A DNA stretch of 64,000 bases from the NCBI RefSeq assembly GCF_040054535.1, contig NC_090785.1, positions 7,189,501 through 7,253,500 of the forward strand, read 5' to 3'. The translations under genes were made by a program, and so were the position numbers. This document shows, piece by piece, positions 11,801-21,562 of the stretch. How positions within the stretch are numbered: the first letter of the stretch is position 1; each line of letters starts with the position of its first letter. The notes beneath the pieces were generated by a model. The model ran no database searches. It was not told where the DNA came from and saw only the letters and a list, made by a program, of their open reading frames with translations. Source of the DNA: Antennarius striatus (lineage: Eukaryota; Chordata; Actinopteri; Lophiiformes; Antennariidae).

Positions 11801-14800
11801 CGCACCTTTAATGAACAGTTTGTTTTTATTAATTTCATATATAAGACACACCGGATAATAAGGTGCACTGTAGGTTTATGAGAAAATTATAAGCTTTTAG
11901 GTGCGCCTTATAGTGCAAAAAAATATGTGATATTACAAAAGAGAGGCAATTGAAAAGTTAACACTTCAATAAAAATGTGCAATGACTTGAATATGTCCCT
12001 CAAATTATGCATTAAAAAATTACACACTATAAAGAGAACGAATAATGACAAAGATATTTACCTTCTTTAGGCCAGCCGCTTTGGTTGGAGTGTTTTCCAC
12101 GTCGTTCTTCTTTCCTTTAACCTTCTTTGACGCTCCCGTTGGGGACTTCTCATTCACGGGCTTCTTGGGGGTGCTTTTCTTATGTTTTATGGCGACAGCT
12201 TTTGCTTTGGTCGGAGACTCCTCTTTGGTTCCGTTTGTCTTCTTCTCAAACATGTCGCCTCCCCCCGTACACTGGTCTGTAAGAATAGATGCAACCATAC
12301 TTCCCAATTTGTCACTCGGAGGACTGTCTGATGGCCCACTTTCTTTCTTCAACATCCCTCCCTCCAACACCTGAGCAAGTTTGCTCTCCATCCTGCTCCC
12401 ATTTGTCGACGCGTTGCTGGCAAAGAGATGACACTGGCCAGGGGGCTTTGAGGAGCCCTGCTTCACTCGTAATCCCACGTGTTCTCCCTGACTGGTGTTT
12501 AATTCAGCGTTATTCTCCAAAGGCTCAGTGGTGTTTGCCTTTTCATATCTCTTCATAGCTTGAGTAGAATCCCCTTGAGATGGTATGCCAGCCCATTTTT
12601 CCACAGACCAGTATGGTGGGTATTTAAAAGTAGACGTATGCTTAGATTGGGTGTCCTGACATCCTGTGAGTGAATTTGAGGCATCGGATTTTCTTGATGT
12701 AACAGGTGAAGCTTTAGTGTTACCCTCGCCTGGCGCTGCTGTTGTTTCAAAAGCTTGCTGCTTTACAATGGACGCGAGGTTAGACAGGGGAGACTTGATT
12801 CTCTCCCACTTTTCATCTTCAGCTTTGGACAGGCTGTTACGTGCACTCTGAAACTTTGATGCTTCTGTAACTGTAGTTCCCTTGGCCTTTGGAGATCCTT
12901 GTGTTGTTTTTCCCTGAACAGAGAAGGCTTGGTGCGGGAGATGAGATGGCTGTTGCCACGCTGGATTGACAATTGTGGCTCTACCAGGCCCAGATTTCTG
13001 ATGAATCTGAGCATTGGCACAGCTCGGCAGGGCAGTTGTTAAGGCTCCTTTTGTGGGACAGTTCTTAGTTATTGCAGGGCTGGTGTTTTTAACAAGCTTG
13101 ACACCATGGGCGTGTTGGTTGCCCTTGATCAGACAAGGCTTTTTCCCTCTGGAGGCCAGGTGTTCACCCTGGTCGATTATAGATATGAACTCCTGCTTTG
13201 CAAAACTCTGGAATTCATCTGCAAACGTTCCTTTTCCGTCTTTGCCTCGAAGAGTAGAAGCTAGTATGGGGCTAGCGACACCCACATAGGTGCCAGGGAT
13301 GTTTTTGATGGGATCTTGCGGCGATACTTTACCCCAGCCTGGTTTAGCCTCGGTGACCTGATGATTTTGGGGTCTGTTTACTTGCTTTTGATGCGATCCG
13401 TTTCGGTGAGTGTTGGGTAAGACAGGGTATTGCACAGCTGAGCTATAAGTCGTAGAGTGAGTCCTTTTTGAGTTCAGAAAATCTCTCTGATTTGACTCAT
13501 TATGAGACTGAATCATTGTAACCAGAGGGTCGTTTATGCATTTTGGACGCTTAGATTTAGCGGACAAATCGAGGGGTACGTCTCTCGGTTCGACTGAGCA
13601 AGCTGTGTGTTCCTCCGATGCAGAGGGAGATTTAGTTTTCAGAGAGCCCGCGGTTGCCTTGTCCACACTGCTGCCTTTCTCCACATGATTCAGTAATCTG
13701 TTCTGGGGGGTGATACTGGCCAGAGCAGATCCACAGCAAATGGCAGCAGTTGGAGACATCGTATAGCAGGTGGGGGCTGCAGAAGTTAATGATGGGTGTT
13801 GCATTGGAAGGGCAATAGCTGGTGAAGCTACCACTGAGGCTAAAGATTTATGCTCTCCTGCAGGTTTGCCATTCTTATCAGATGCATGATTGGATTTAGG
13901 CTTTGACGTCGATGTGCCTACTTTCTTCTCTGCAGCTTGAGTCCGGCCCACTGAGAACGGATAGGGGTAGGTCCGCATGAGAGGTGTCCCTCCAACACCT
14001 GAGCTTTGAGGTTGGATTTCTTTTTGAAACTGACTGGCTGGTGCTTCTCTCAAAGATGCAATCTGACCCAGTGCTGGTGGAAGAGTGATTTTACAAAGTG
14101 GAGAAGAAAAGTTAGTTGAAGGAAGAAAAGCAACAGGCTGGACTGGTTTAAACATCGTGGAGCACTGAAACCCAGACGGAGAACTTTGCACCGCTTGTGG
14201 TTGGGGGTGTGATTTCTTATTGGATGCCGTACTGCTGTGACAGGGGTTGAGAGAGTCTTCCCTGGTGACTTTTGCCCCACCAGTCCATTGAGGAGAGGAG
14301 AAGACCCCATCAGTCTTGAGTTTAGAGACCTCTGCTCTTTTGTCTCCTCTCTTCTCTGAGCTGGTGAGGGCTGAGCCAGACATCGGTGCATTGTTGGGTT
14401 GTTGAGATGGAGGAAGTTCAGAGCCATGGTTGCAATTGCTAGCATCTACACAGGGTTTGGCTGTCTTACAGTCTGTTTCTGGAGTGGTCTTGTTTTGCTG
14501 ACTGAGGGCAACATCTCCTCTGAACTCAGGGGGTAGCGTCTGGGGGGGATTTCCCACCATACTAGCAGACGCTTTATTTGGAGCACTGATCTCTCTGCTC
14601 ACCGTGCCTCCATCCCCTACATTCATTAGTGTAGGATCCACCTGAGTAATGAGAGAAGTTTGTGAGGTCAGTGTTAATAAGATAAGAGGAAACACTGCTC
14701 TAATCTACTAATCTAACTGTAATGAAGTAAAAACAATTACCTGCATAGGTGTTTCTTCAGCACAACATGCTTCAGGGGTAGCTGAGTAAGTCAGGTGAGA

Positions 14801-14825
14801 GTTTTCCTCAAGGTATAGAAAAATG
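3614..14825 (-). CDS. bcorl1: BCL6 corepressor-like protein 1 (11 coding exons; N-terminal exon not found)
   Basis: Nuclear transcriptional corepressor of the BCOR family. The family joins the variant PRC1.1 Polycomb complex through its C-terminal PUFD domain, and BCORL1 also binds CtBP. Coding exons, 5' to 3' on the minus strand: 14825-14741, 14641-12062, 11640-11511, 11233-10766, 8718-8531, 8325-8056, 7957-7791, 7192-7047, 6594-6517, 5897-5726, 3962-3614. Reading phase is continuous across every junction (4,633 nt, about 1,544 codons). BCORL1 rather than BCOR is supported by blocks such as [38 protein letters not shown] and WDFYSSSLF, and by [14 protein letters not shown] in the PUFD. Human BCORL1 is about 1,711 residues, so roughly the first 50 or more residues, normally starting in a separate exon, are missing from this model. 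That exon must lie above 14,825. Intron 5 is of the GC-AG type. Confidence 0.93.
6517..6594 (-). CDS. bcorl1: bcorl1 exon between ankyrin block and PUFD
   Basis: A 78-bp exon in phase with both neighbours, encoding [20 protein letters not shown] followed by SSSLF. It matches the BCORL1 post-ankyrin segment (SDLQGR then WDFYSSS). Acceptor is TTACAG before 6594 and donor GTAAGA after 6517. Confidence 0.88.
7047..7957 (-). CDS. bcorl1: bcorl1 ankyrin-repeat exons
   Basis: Exon 7957-7791 encodes [10 protein letters not shown], then [20 protein letters not shown] and [18 protein letters not shown]. Exon 7192-7047 continues with [19 protein letters not shown] and [20 protein letters not shown]. 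These are canonical ankyrin helices and loops (G-TALHEA, LL-HGAD). WLLL and the following residues fit BCORL1 better than BCOR. Junction phases are 0, 2 and 1. In the family the ankyrin block is packed against the PUFD linker and contributes to assembly of the PRC1.1 complex. Confidence 0.93.
7394..7680 (+). mobile_element. LINE reverse-transcriptase fragment, decayed
   Basis: Lies in a bcorl1 intron, on the opposite strand to the gene. The plus-strand frame contains [10 protein letters not shown], a decayed form of the RT motif GVPQGSVLGP seen in Jockey/CR1/L2/Rex-type LINEs. After a gap it has [14 protein letters not shown], like the LGFWLDSKLTFDTH region well downstream of that motif. The sequence between, which should include the catalytic F-ADD box, is missing, so this is an internally deleted dead copy. 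Confidence 0.6.
8056..8325 (-). CDS. bcorl1: bcorl1 exon with first ankyrin half-repeat
   Basis: A 270-bp phase-0 exon. The first part is Ser/Pro-rich ([20 protein letters not shown]). The end encodes [20 protein letters not shown] then AARLGYQ, the invariant BCOR/BCORL1 segment that opens the ankyrin array. Acceptor is TTTCAG before 8325 and donor GTAAAG after 8056. Confidence 0.92.
8531..8718 (-). CDS. bcorl1: bcorl1 basic linker exon ending at a GC donor
   Basis: A 188-bp exon encoding [20 protein letters not shown] and further on [18 protein letters not shown], which matches the BCORL1 block SEKPSGKRKCKTKH. It ends CAGAAG followed by GCAAGT. The neighbouring GT dinucleotides do not give the phase 0 that the next exon (ATT AAG TCT) needs, while the GC site does. 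AG|GCAAGT is the standard context of a U2-type GC-AG intron. Confidence 0.85.
8955..9165 (-). repeat. Diverged tRNA-like SINE copy (family A)
   Basis: Minus-strand copy of the interspersed family seen at 23956, 26785, 29975, 39650, 59562 and 61258. The tail (GGAGCCTATCCC on the plus strand) and the reversed central block are recognisable, but it is heavily mutated. It lies in a bcorl1 intron. Confidence 0.5.
9166..10765. other. bcorl1: bcorl1 intron sequence, nothing else recognised
   Basis: AT-rich intronic DNA between bcorl1 coding exons. No coding similarity, RNA gene or structured repeat was recognised. Confidence 0.5.
10766..11640 (-). CDS. bcorl1: bcorl1 exons with AT-hook-like and basic nuclear-signal segments
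   Basis: Exon 11640-11511 is basic and Ser/Thr-rich ([20 protein letters not shown]). The acceptor could be 3 bp downstream because of a CAGCAG repeat. Exon 11233-10766 (alternative start at 11227) encodes an Arg-rich segment, a Pro run, the AT-hook-like RRPRGRPRS, and the conserved block [19 protein letters not shown]. The last matches BCORL1 KRRRQKSRKYQTGEYLTE and looks like a nuclear localisation region. Junction phases 0, 1 and 1 agree with the flanking exons. Confidence 0.88.
11760..11932. repeat. Palindromic MITE-like element
   Basis: The left part reads ATTATAAGGCGCACCTTTAA. The right part reads AGGTGCGCCTTATAGTGCA, an imperfect reverse complement around an AT-rich centre that itself holds a reversed piece (GATAATAAGGTGCACTG). 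This foldback family (GCGCCTTATAGTGC type) is common in fish genomes and is a non-autonomous DNA element. It lies in the bcorl1 intron between exons 12062 and 11640. Confidence 0.6.
12062..14641 (-). CDS. bcorl1: bcorl1 large central exon (860 codons), CtBP-binding motif
   Basis: One open 2,580-bp exon, phase 0 at both ends (acceptor ATTACTCAG, donor GTAAATATC). The product is disordered and rich in Ser, Pro, Lys and Gln. Conserved islands in BCORL1 order are [13 protein letters not shown], then [14 protein letters not shown], then [16 protein letters not shown], then [18 protein letters not shown] (13562-13576) fits the PxDLS consensus by which CtBP corepressors are recruited. The end is Lys-rich ([19 protein letters not shown]). 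The long Pro/Ala/Val repeat of mammalian BCORL1 is absent. Confidence 0.95.
14741..14825 (-). CDS. bcorl1: bcorl1 first recognised coding exon
   Basis: An 85-bp exon bounded by TTCCACAG and GTAATTG. It starts with the third base of a codon and runs in phase 0 into the large exon, encoding [20 protein letters not shown] then AEETPMQ. It has no Met that could be the real start and no clear similarity to human BCORL1, so support comes only from splice sites and phase. At least one more 5' coding exon ending in phase 2 is required. Confidence 0.6.
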
Positions 14826-15295
14826 CTGTGGAAAAGACACAAAAAAAGACTTAATGTAATAACTGTTAGTGCTGTTCAGACTTCCATTTAATTCTGAATA
14901 AAGAAATAAGACAAATGCTGTTTAACAGCAAAGGATTCAGGCTAACCAATATAAGGACATTGAAAATTTCCTTTCTTTCAGACGGGCTTGTAGGCGAGAT
15001 GTTACAATTTCCTCACAGCACAGAAACACTGTAGTAAAGCAGAATTGTGGCCTCCTTTTTTTGTGTTCTTCTCTTTGGTTTCACTTGTTTCCACATGGAG
15101 AATAACAATTTGTCAGTGTTTATCGATCTGGAAAGTAAATCACTAAAATAGGGATATTCAGTGAAGGGAAATGAAACCTAATAAATCATTTGCCCCACAG
15201 TAGGATTACGAGCCAACAGGCCCTAGCAGAGACATGTAAAATACCAGTTCATAACCTTCATACTTTCTGTGTCTCTCTGGGTGTTTTTCAGGATA

Positions 15296-15651
15296 CAGTG
15301 CGCCCTCGTTCCTCGCGGTTAATGTGTTCCAGGAACCACACGTGAATAACGAATTCCGCGACAGAGCGACAAACTATTTATTTTATTATTTACGGTAATT
15401 TAAACATTTATGAACCCTCCCCATACTGGTATTAAACCACCTTCTATCTGTATTACTTTTTCCTACACTCTTATCAACTCTTTAAACCACTTTTGAGTCT
15501 CTAGGAAGTGCGCTGTTTTCCGAGGCTCACAGAACAGAGCACACTTCCGGATCCCGTCAGTCAACAGAATGCGTGTACGGTATCACATGACCGCCTACCA
15601 AAAATCCATGCTGAGGTGAAGTCTCGAGTTTCGATGCACGAGGGCGCACTG
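15296..15651. mobile_element. Tigger/pogo-like MITE with 14-bp perfect terminal inverted repeats
   Basis: Starts CAGTGCGCCCTCGT (15296-15309) and ends ACGAGGGCGCACTG (15638-15651), exact reverse complements. A TA precedes the left end, as expected for Tc1/mariner/pogo targets. The matching TA on the right is lost. Internal text (TTCCTCGCGGTTAATG, AATAACGAATTCCGCGAC) resembles fish Tigger-type elements. There is no transposase, so it is non-autonomous at about 356 bp. Confidence 0.8.
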
Positions 15652-16066
15652 TTTTGCTAAAGTTCTGCTCCTCCGGCTCAACGGAGGCTTTGATTATCAT
15701 CAAAACGTCCAAATGCATCAGATCCACATCAACACTACCTTCACTGAACTTTGTGGATATCTGTCCAGTTATTATTGTATAATCCTGCTTACAAACAGAA
15801 AACTTCTCTCGGGTAAGGTGCCAGACAGCCTACTCGGTGAGGCATTTCCACTAAGCCCTATGACCTTTCAGTGAATGATGCTTCTAACAGACCCTCCTAT
15901 ATCCTCTGGGCCCTTGAGCCTGGCTCCTGGTAGGCCCTTCAGTGATCTATCAATGAGGCAATGAGCTGCGACTGCTGAAATGATATTTTATTGGTGACCT
16001 GCAGCCTCAACATGTTATGTGCTGGTAGAGCAAAGCACATGGGTGAAAAGTGGCTAAACTGGAAGT

Positions 16067-16383
16067 AGGGCTGCACAATATATCATTTCGGCACTGACAT
16101 CGCAATGAGAGTCTGTGCAATAGCCGGATCACAACATGTGCAATGTCAGGTAAACCGAAGGCAAATCAACTCACATCTGCCATATTTGCTGCTCCTTTTC
16201 CCATGACTGATTCTATAGAAGTCTGTTTAACACAACATAATTTTGTCCAAACTGATTTACTCTGGATTTGCAGACCTATTTTTAGCATCATTTGTTTGTA
16301 ATGAATCTGACTGGCAGTGCCAGGTGAGAATTTCTCAATTTTCTCCCTAAGTGTTTTTTTTTTCCAATATCGGGCAGCCCCAA
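16067..16383. mobile_element. hAT-type MITE with near-perfect 8-bp target duplication
   Basis: The ends AGGGCTGCACAATAT and ATATCGGGCAGCCCC form imperfect inverted repeats. They are flanked by CTGGAAGT (16059-16066) and GTGGAAGT (16384-16391), a 7/8 match. An 8-bp duplication is the mark of the hAT superfamily. No coding capacity was seen. Confidence 0.7.
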
Positions 16384-16559
16384 GTGGAAGTGTGGCAAAA
16401 GTTTTCCTATCAGTGGACAGATAATAATTTATGACTACAATAACGCAGCTCGCCTCACTTAAATGAAACTTGAGGGGTCATGCTGTGTTAAGTGCTCATC
16501 AGTTCAATCTAAAATTAGACATCGAATTCTCAACAGAACACATCTCATACACAAAAAAA

Positions 16560-19070
16560 ATTTCCACCAACCGCACGCAATAACTCGACACAACGATAAG
16601 GCGCAAACGCGCGTCAGACGGAGATGAGCGCATCTTTAAGTTAAATGAGATGACTACGTTAAAAAAAAAAAAAAAGCAGCAAAAGCAAAATCTGTTCAAG
16701 CTTTAAGAACTGGAAAAATGTTTTATCTCCGGGTCAGTGACTCATAGCGACCGAGATGCGCGGACACGCCAATCCCCGACAGGGAACCAGCGATGCAGAT
16801 TCCGCTCGATGGAAGGAGGGTCTCCATTCACCTCCTCCCCTCCCCACCCCCCCGTACAACAGTTGCTTACATCCAGTTTGTCTTTGTGCCGGGATCACAC
16901 GCGGTTTCAATTCATCCGCTCTCATGTAGGCCAAATAAACGCAAGCATTAGTCCGGACACACGCCTTGGGGAACAGCGTCCACATGAAACGAAGCCTGAC
17001 ATTACATTTGAGAGAGAGAGAGGGGGGAAAAATCAGCCATGAAGACACCAAATTATTCTGATGTAGCCCCAGCTCCATAGGGAGAGTTGTCTGTGCAGAC
17101 GCGGCACAAAAGAATCACGCGTCGCACCTGAAAAAGTGCGCGATAAAGAACACATGCGCGTAATGCGCGTTTTGCTCGTTTATAAATATCAGCACGAAAA
17201 AACTCTGGAGAGCTCCAGGTCGTCCTCCTCCTCCCTCTCTCTCTCTCTTACCCCCCCACCACCACCCACCCTCCATCTCTCTCTTTCTCGCTGGAGATGG
17301 CGAGCCTAACAAGAGATGTGGCTCTCGGGTGTGAACGCTCGATCCGCAGACCGACGCGGGCGCAACGCGCCAACCGCGTCCTCCTGCGTGGACAACGAAG
17401 ACGTGTCAGGATGGAGGGGAAACGTTTATATTCCAGTAAAGCGACGTGCGACTTACACTCCCCTCCTTCCTTTCTCCCCCCCCCACACCCACATCCACCC
17501 ACCCAACCTCTCTCTCTATCGGGCGTCTGCTCGGGCTGCGACGTCGGGGCGCAGTATGTCACATCCACGCCTGATAAGGACAGTCAACATCAGGGGGCAA
17601 GAGCCGCGCAGGAAGCCGAACAAACAAAGACAGAGACAAAGTAACACGGGCGGACTTTTCTTTACAAACAAATAATCGATTTCCCCCCCCCCACACACCC
17701 CCCATTGATCACGGACAATCGGACTGCCCCGAGTTACCCACGAATAGAGGGGGGGTGGGGGCCAGCTGGCCAACTCGGAGGGCTGGACGACACAACTTAT
17801 TACACATGGTTGTGCTGCTGGGGGACAGGGGGGTGGGGGTGGGGGGGTGAACAATATATTTAACTCCGCCGATCAGCGCCGCTAACGCGGGGAGGGTTCC
17901 CAGCTCCGTGCGCAGCGGAGTCTCCGCGAAGCCTCCCCCACCACCACCACCTCCTCCTCCTCCTCCTCCCTCCGGCTGGTTTACGTGTTGATGCGGGCGA
18001 CCGATAAATCCACGCTCGACCTGAAACACGGGAGTGCACACGTCGCTCGCATCGGTACCCCCCCCCCCCCACCCTCTTGGTGGACCGACTGGAACACGTC
18101 GGTTATTCAAAGGCATTCTGCCGACCCACCGCGGTACAACCCTCCCTTCCCTCCCTTTAAATCCCCCCTCGTCCGTCTCCCATACACCCCAACCGCCCCA
18201 GAGACAACAAGCTAGCAGGATGCTAGAACGATGTCCACGGACACACACACAGTTACGCACCCGCTCGTGCAGATGGCATGTGAACGACGCGCAGACACGA
18301 CTCGGATACGGCCATGTCCACAAGCCTGTCGCTCTCGCCGTCCGTGGCTGCTCACTAATCTCGACGGTTTTCGGTTCTGAAAAGTCCGGGGGGGGGGGGG
18401 CGGGAGGGAGATAGGGAGAGGGGAGGGTAAAGAGGGGGGGGGGGGGTCGTTAAGACAGTCCGTTTCGTATCGCCTGTCTCCAGTCTGGTGGAAGCGAGCG
18501 AGAGAGGAGAGAGGGGCAGAAGGGTGCTCGGTAACAGCATGGGAGATGTAGTGCTCGGCTATCCACGCCCAGGATTAGATGCAGGAGAGCATTAAAGGGG
18601 TAAGGACTCAAGGTACCAGCATGCAAAGCGGGCTCCAGCCGCTCAAGGGGAAGGGGGGGTGGGGGGTGGGGGGCTCGCGACCGAAGAGCGTAACGGTGCT
18701 GTGAACTGAAAGGCTAACGGGGTAACGAAGTCATAAACTACATTCCCTGTAAACACACGGGCTCGCGGGTGTCACTCAGAAGGGGTGTTTCTTTTTCACC
18801 GGCGGGCGGGCCGGTGGACGGAGTTAAAGCGGGAGGTGATGGCTCAAACGGAATTGCCAAAACATGAGAGGAGAGAGAAAGAAGAAAAAAAAAAAAAGAA
18901 AAAAAAAAAAACGAAAGTGGGAGAGGTTTGGGTCCGTTGCAGGGGAATTAACACGAGGAAGCGAGACTCGGGCTGGTGGAGCCGCTCCGGCAGCCTGCTG
19001 TCGGCTGCAGCCTGATGCAGCCTGCAGAGGATGGGAGGGGGGTGGTGGGGGTGGGGGGGGGCAACCAGGT
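16560..19070. promoter_or_regulatory. bcorl1: CpG-rich segment, likely bcorl1 promoter and 5' UTR
   Basis: Base composition changes sharply to GC-rich with many CpGs. There are C- and G-homopolymer runs, CTCC/CCACC trinucleotide runs (17941-17970) and clusters of G-runs at 17820-17848, 18647-18673 and 19032-19061. It lies upstream of bcorl1 on the correct side. Long open frames on both strands are composition artefacts (poly-Gly/Pro, no family similarity). No transcription start or 5' UTR splice donor can be fixed by eye. Confidence 0.55.
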
Positions 19071-19930
19071 CTATTCCTATTCTGTTGATTTATTTCTACG
19101 GGGTTAGAATATATTTAGGGTAAGCATGTGAGGGATGTTACCGTTCGTTTAGTTTTGTTGATCTTTGAGGATGTCATGGATGTAAGTGAAACAACACCGG
19201 ATTAAGATTTAATCTTCAAATATTCAGGCTCCATTACTCGCAAGGTGAAACAGAGGTGTAGTTTATAGTATCTCGTTGAGTTTGGGTGGTTTTAGATTAT
19301 TTTTGCAAATATTAACATTAGGTGAGTCTGGAGTGGGTTATTCTCACCTGTAAATTGCACCCCACCCCCACCCCACCCCCAAAATTCTTATAATTTACAC
19401 AAAATGAAAAAAGCACTCCTTTGCTTTCATTGTGAATCCTTTTCTGTTTAAAGCAGGTCTTCTAAACAACATGGAGCAGAATTAAACATAAGATTTCATC
19501 AGTGATGTCCAAGTGTTGATGGCGAGATCGTGTCCACAGTGCAGTGTGTCAAAATCATATTTCCTGTCATTATTTGGGCAGTTTTTCAACTGAATACATG
19601 CACAGTTTTCCACTCAGGAGTGGAATTGATCTGATTTCCAACCAAAACCATAATGAAATTTGAGATTTTAGCCCTTGGTAACACATAGTATTAAGTCATA
19701 TAAACACCTTCAATCCTATCAGAAATAACCCAGAAGTGCTTCAACACAGCAACTCAGTTCAACACAGAGCATCTAATGTGATGTACGAACGGAACAACTC
19801 CTGGAAGTGGTATTATATTTCCATCATTTGTAATAGGGTAGATTTCACTTCTGCTGAGGCCTTTTCAATATTTTCAGGCATGCAGCAAAACAGGAGGGTG
19901 ACTTTTCCTTATAGGTCTCAATATAACTCA
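19071..19930. other. Intergenic DNA, nothing recognised
   Basis: AT-rich, with short frames that resemble no family. It contains a C-rich (CCCCA)n stretch at about 19360-19380. Confidence 0.5.
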
Positions 19931-19934
19931 GAGC

Positions 19935-21060
19935 TGAGCTGAGTTGGAAGCAAATTCATTCAACCCCCTAAATATACTACATACCAGGTGTTTGTCAATA
20001 ACAGATGGTTGAAATAGTTTAATGCAACAGATTTTGCTAATAGGTTTTGTTCTTAACAGTATAACACAATATTTTATGTTGGGTTCCAACTGTTTTAAAA
20101 GTATTCAAGCCTTAATTATAAGCAGGTCTCATAGAGACCCTCTTTGCTGCAAACACAGTGCACAGCCAGACACCATCTACTGGAAAAGTCTCTGAGGAAA
20201 TCTTAGCCCATTCCTCATTGGCAAAGCCCCCCAGCTCTGTAATATTCCTAGTTTTCCATGGTTCAAACTTCATCTTTAAAACCCAAAAAAAAAGATTTTC
20301 TATTCAAGTCAGGCAACAGCAACAGCCACTCTGTCCTTACAGACAACAGAACCCAACCCTTCTTGGACTTGATTTGAAAGCTGGAATCATTGTCCTTTGA
20401 GTACAAAAAATGACGCCTAAGATTCAGCTTCCTTACAGATGGCGGAACCTTTTCTTCTAGGATTTCCTGAAATTTGATGGCATCCATCTCACTCTTGACA
20501 CGACGCAGGTTCCCATTGTGAGAGGAAGCAAAGCAGCCCCAGAGCATCACAAAGCTGCCGCCGTGTCAAACTAGATCCCACAAGAATCCAAAATTCAGGA
20601 CACAGATGATGTGGCTACGCCCAAACAGATTTTACATTTATTGAACTGTCACATACCTGCAATATTTTGACCTAAAAAGTTAAATTTGAAAAGTACATAA
20701 CTACTTTTCCCTCAATAAAATGAACTGGTTATTCAGCCAGGATATGAGTTTGACACACGTACTATAGATTGTATTCTTTCAGGATGCGCATCATTCCTCT
20801 TACTCCAGATATACCGCCAATCCATAGGCTTCAAAAGTTGCAATTTTATTTCATCACTTCACAGAATCCCAGAGCTGGACCTGACTTCTGTGTTTCAAGT
20901 GTAAATTTGAGTCTTAGATATAAAACTCTACTGCTAAAGTAACTGCACAAAGGTTCACACAGTCTTATGAGGGATATTGTTCAGTGGGTATAAAGTGGTT
21001 CATGAAAATAGGATTTTGTATTAAATGTAGAAAAAAACAATAAAAATGAAATCTGTTGCA
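19935..21060 (-). mobile_element. Tc1-like DNA transposon remnant
   Basis: The minus-strand frame at 20550-20263 reads MLWGCFASSHNGNLRRV, then FQEILEEKVPPSVRKL, then RHFLYSKDND. This matches the Tc1 transposase catalytic region (LWGCFSASGTG, YREILEENL, RRFTFQQDNDPKHT). The residues after DND are decayed (SSFQIKSK instead of PKHTA) and the rest of the DDE domain is lost. Flanking text, such as ATTCAACCCCCTAAAT at about 19958 and CTTACTCCAGATATACCGC near 20799, also resembles transposon-derived fish repeats. The exact ends are uncertain. Confidence 0.65.
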
Positions 21061-21477
21061 TTGAGCTATTTAAACTATTATATTTCTTGTTACTGGAAGC
21101 AGCTCATAAATACATCTAACCAATGCGCCCAATATGCAGTGGGAGTTCATTAATGTTGCCACCAAGTGTATTTGAGGCTAAAACAAGTCCTTGTCAAGAC
21201 CAGTGACCAAACATCTGGAACTTGCAGCCACACAACCAGAGCAAATAGATAAAGTTGCATCCGTGTGTCAATGGGGTTTGCATTCAGTCTCGCCTGATTC
21301 TGCCACAAACTTAAACACCATTCTGAGTTCAGCATCACATACCAGCCTGACGCAACCACACCGTTTGTCTCACCTGAACCCTGAAGCCACCGTAGGCCAG
21401 CTGCTGACAGGGAAACCAACTTCTGTAGGCCAGCAAATTTCCTACTTTTCTCAACACTTCTGGCGGTGAGGAAACAA

Positions 21478-21490
21478 ACGTGCGCGCGTA

Positions 21491-21558
<68 letters not shown>
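21478..21558. repeat. (CA)32 microsatellite inside an 81-bp alternating purine-pyrimidine tract
   Basis: An uninterrupted (CA)n runs from 21495 to 21558. It is immediately preceded by CGTGCGCGCGTACGCGC, so strict purine/pyrimidine alternation extends over about 81 bp. Such DNA readily adopts the Z form. Confidence 0.95.

Positions 21559-21559
<1 letters not shown>

Positions 21560-21562
<3 letters not shown>

Larger units (their letters stand above)
14826..16560. other. bcorl1: bcorl1 upstream/intron 1 region with two MITEs
   Basis: No coding exon could be identified. The conserved BCORL1 N-terminus (NWTSSDRIRMCGINEERR in human) was searched for by eye on the minus strand and not found. The interval holds the elements at 15296-15651 and 16067-16383. 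Confidence 0.45.

Noticed and set aside
3614-14825. Calling the corepressor bcor
   Set aside because: Ankyrin [25 protein letters not shown] and the central islands match BCORL1. BCOR has RLLL, NWLLLSDVLKKLK and a different tail.
15740-15790. A minus-strand LYNNNWTDIHK, faintly like the BCORL1 start region
   Set aside because: No Met in frame, a stop just upstream and another 4 codons downstream, and no splice sites. Chance similarity.
17248-18540. Several long open frames on both strands in GC-rich DNA
   Set aside because: They are poly-Gly/Pro/Arg products of homopolymer and triplet runs, overlap each other on both strands and resemble no family. They fit a promoter CpG island better.
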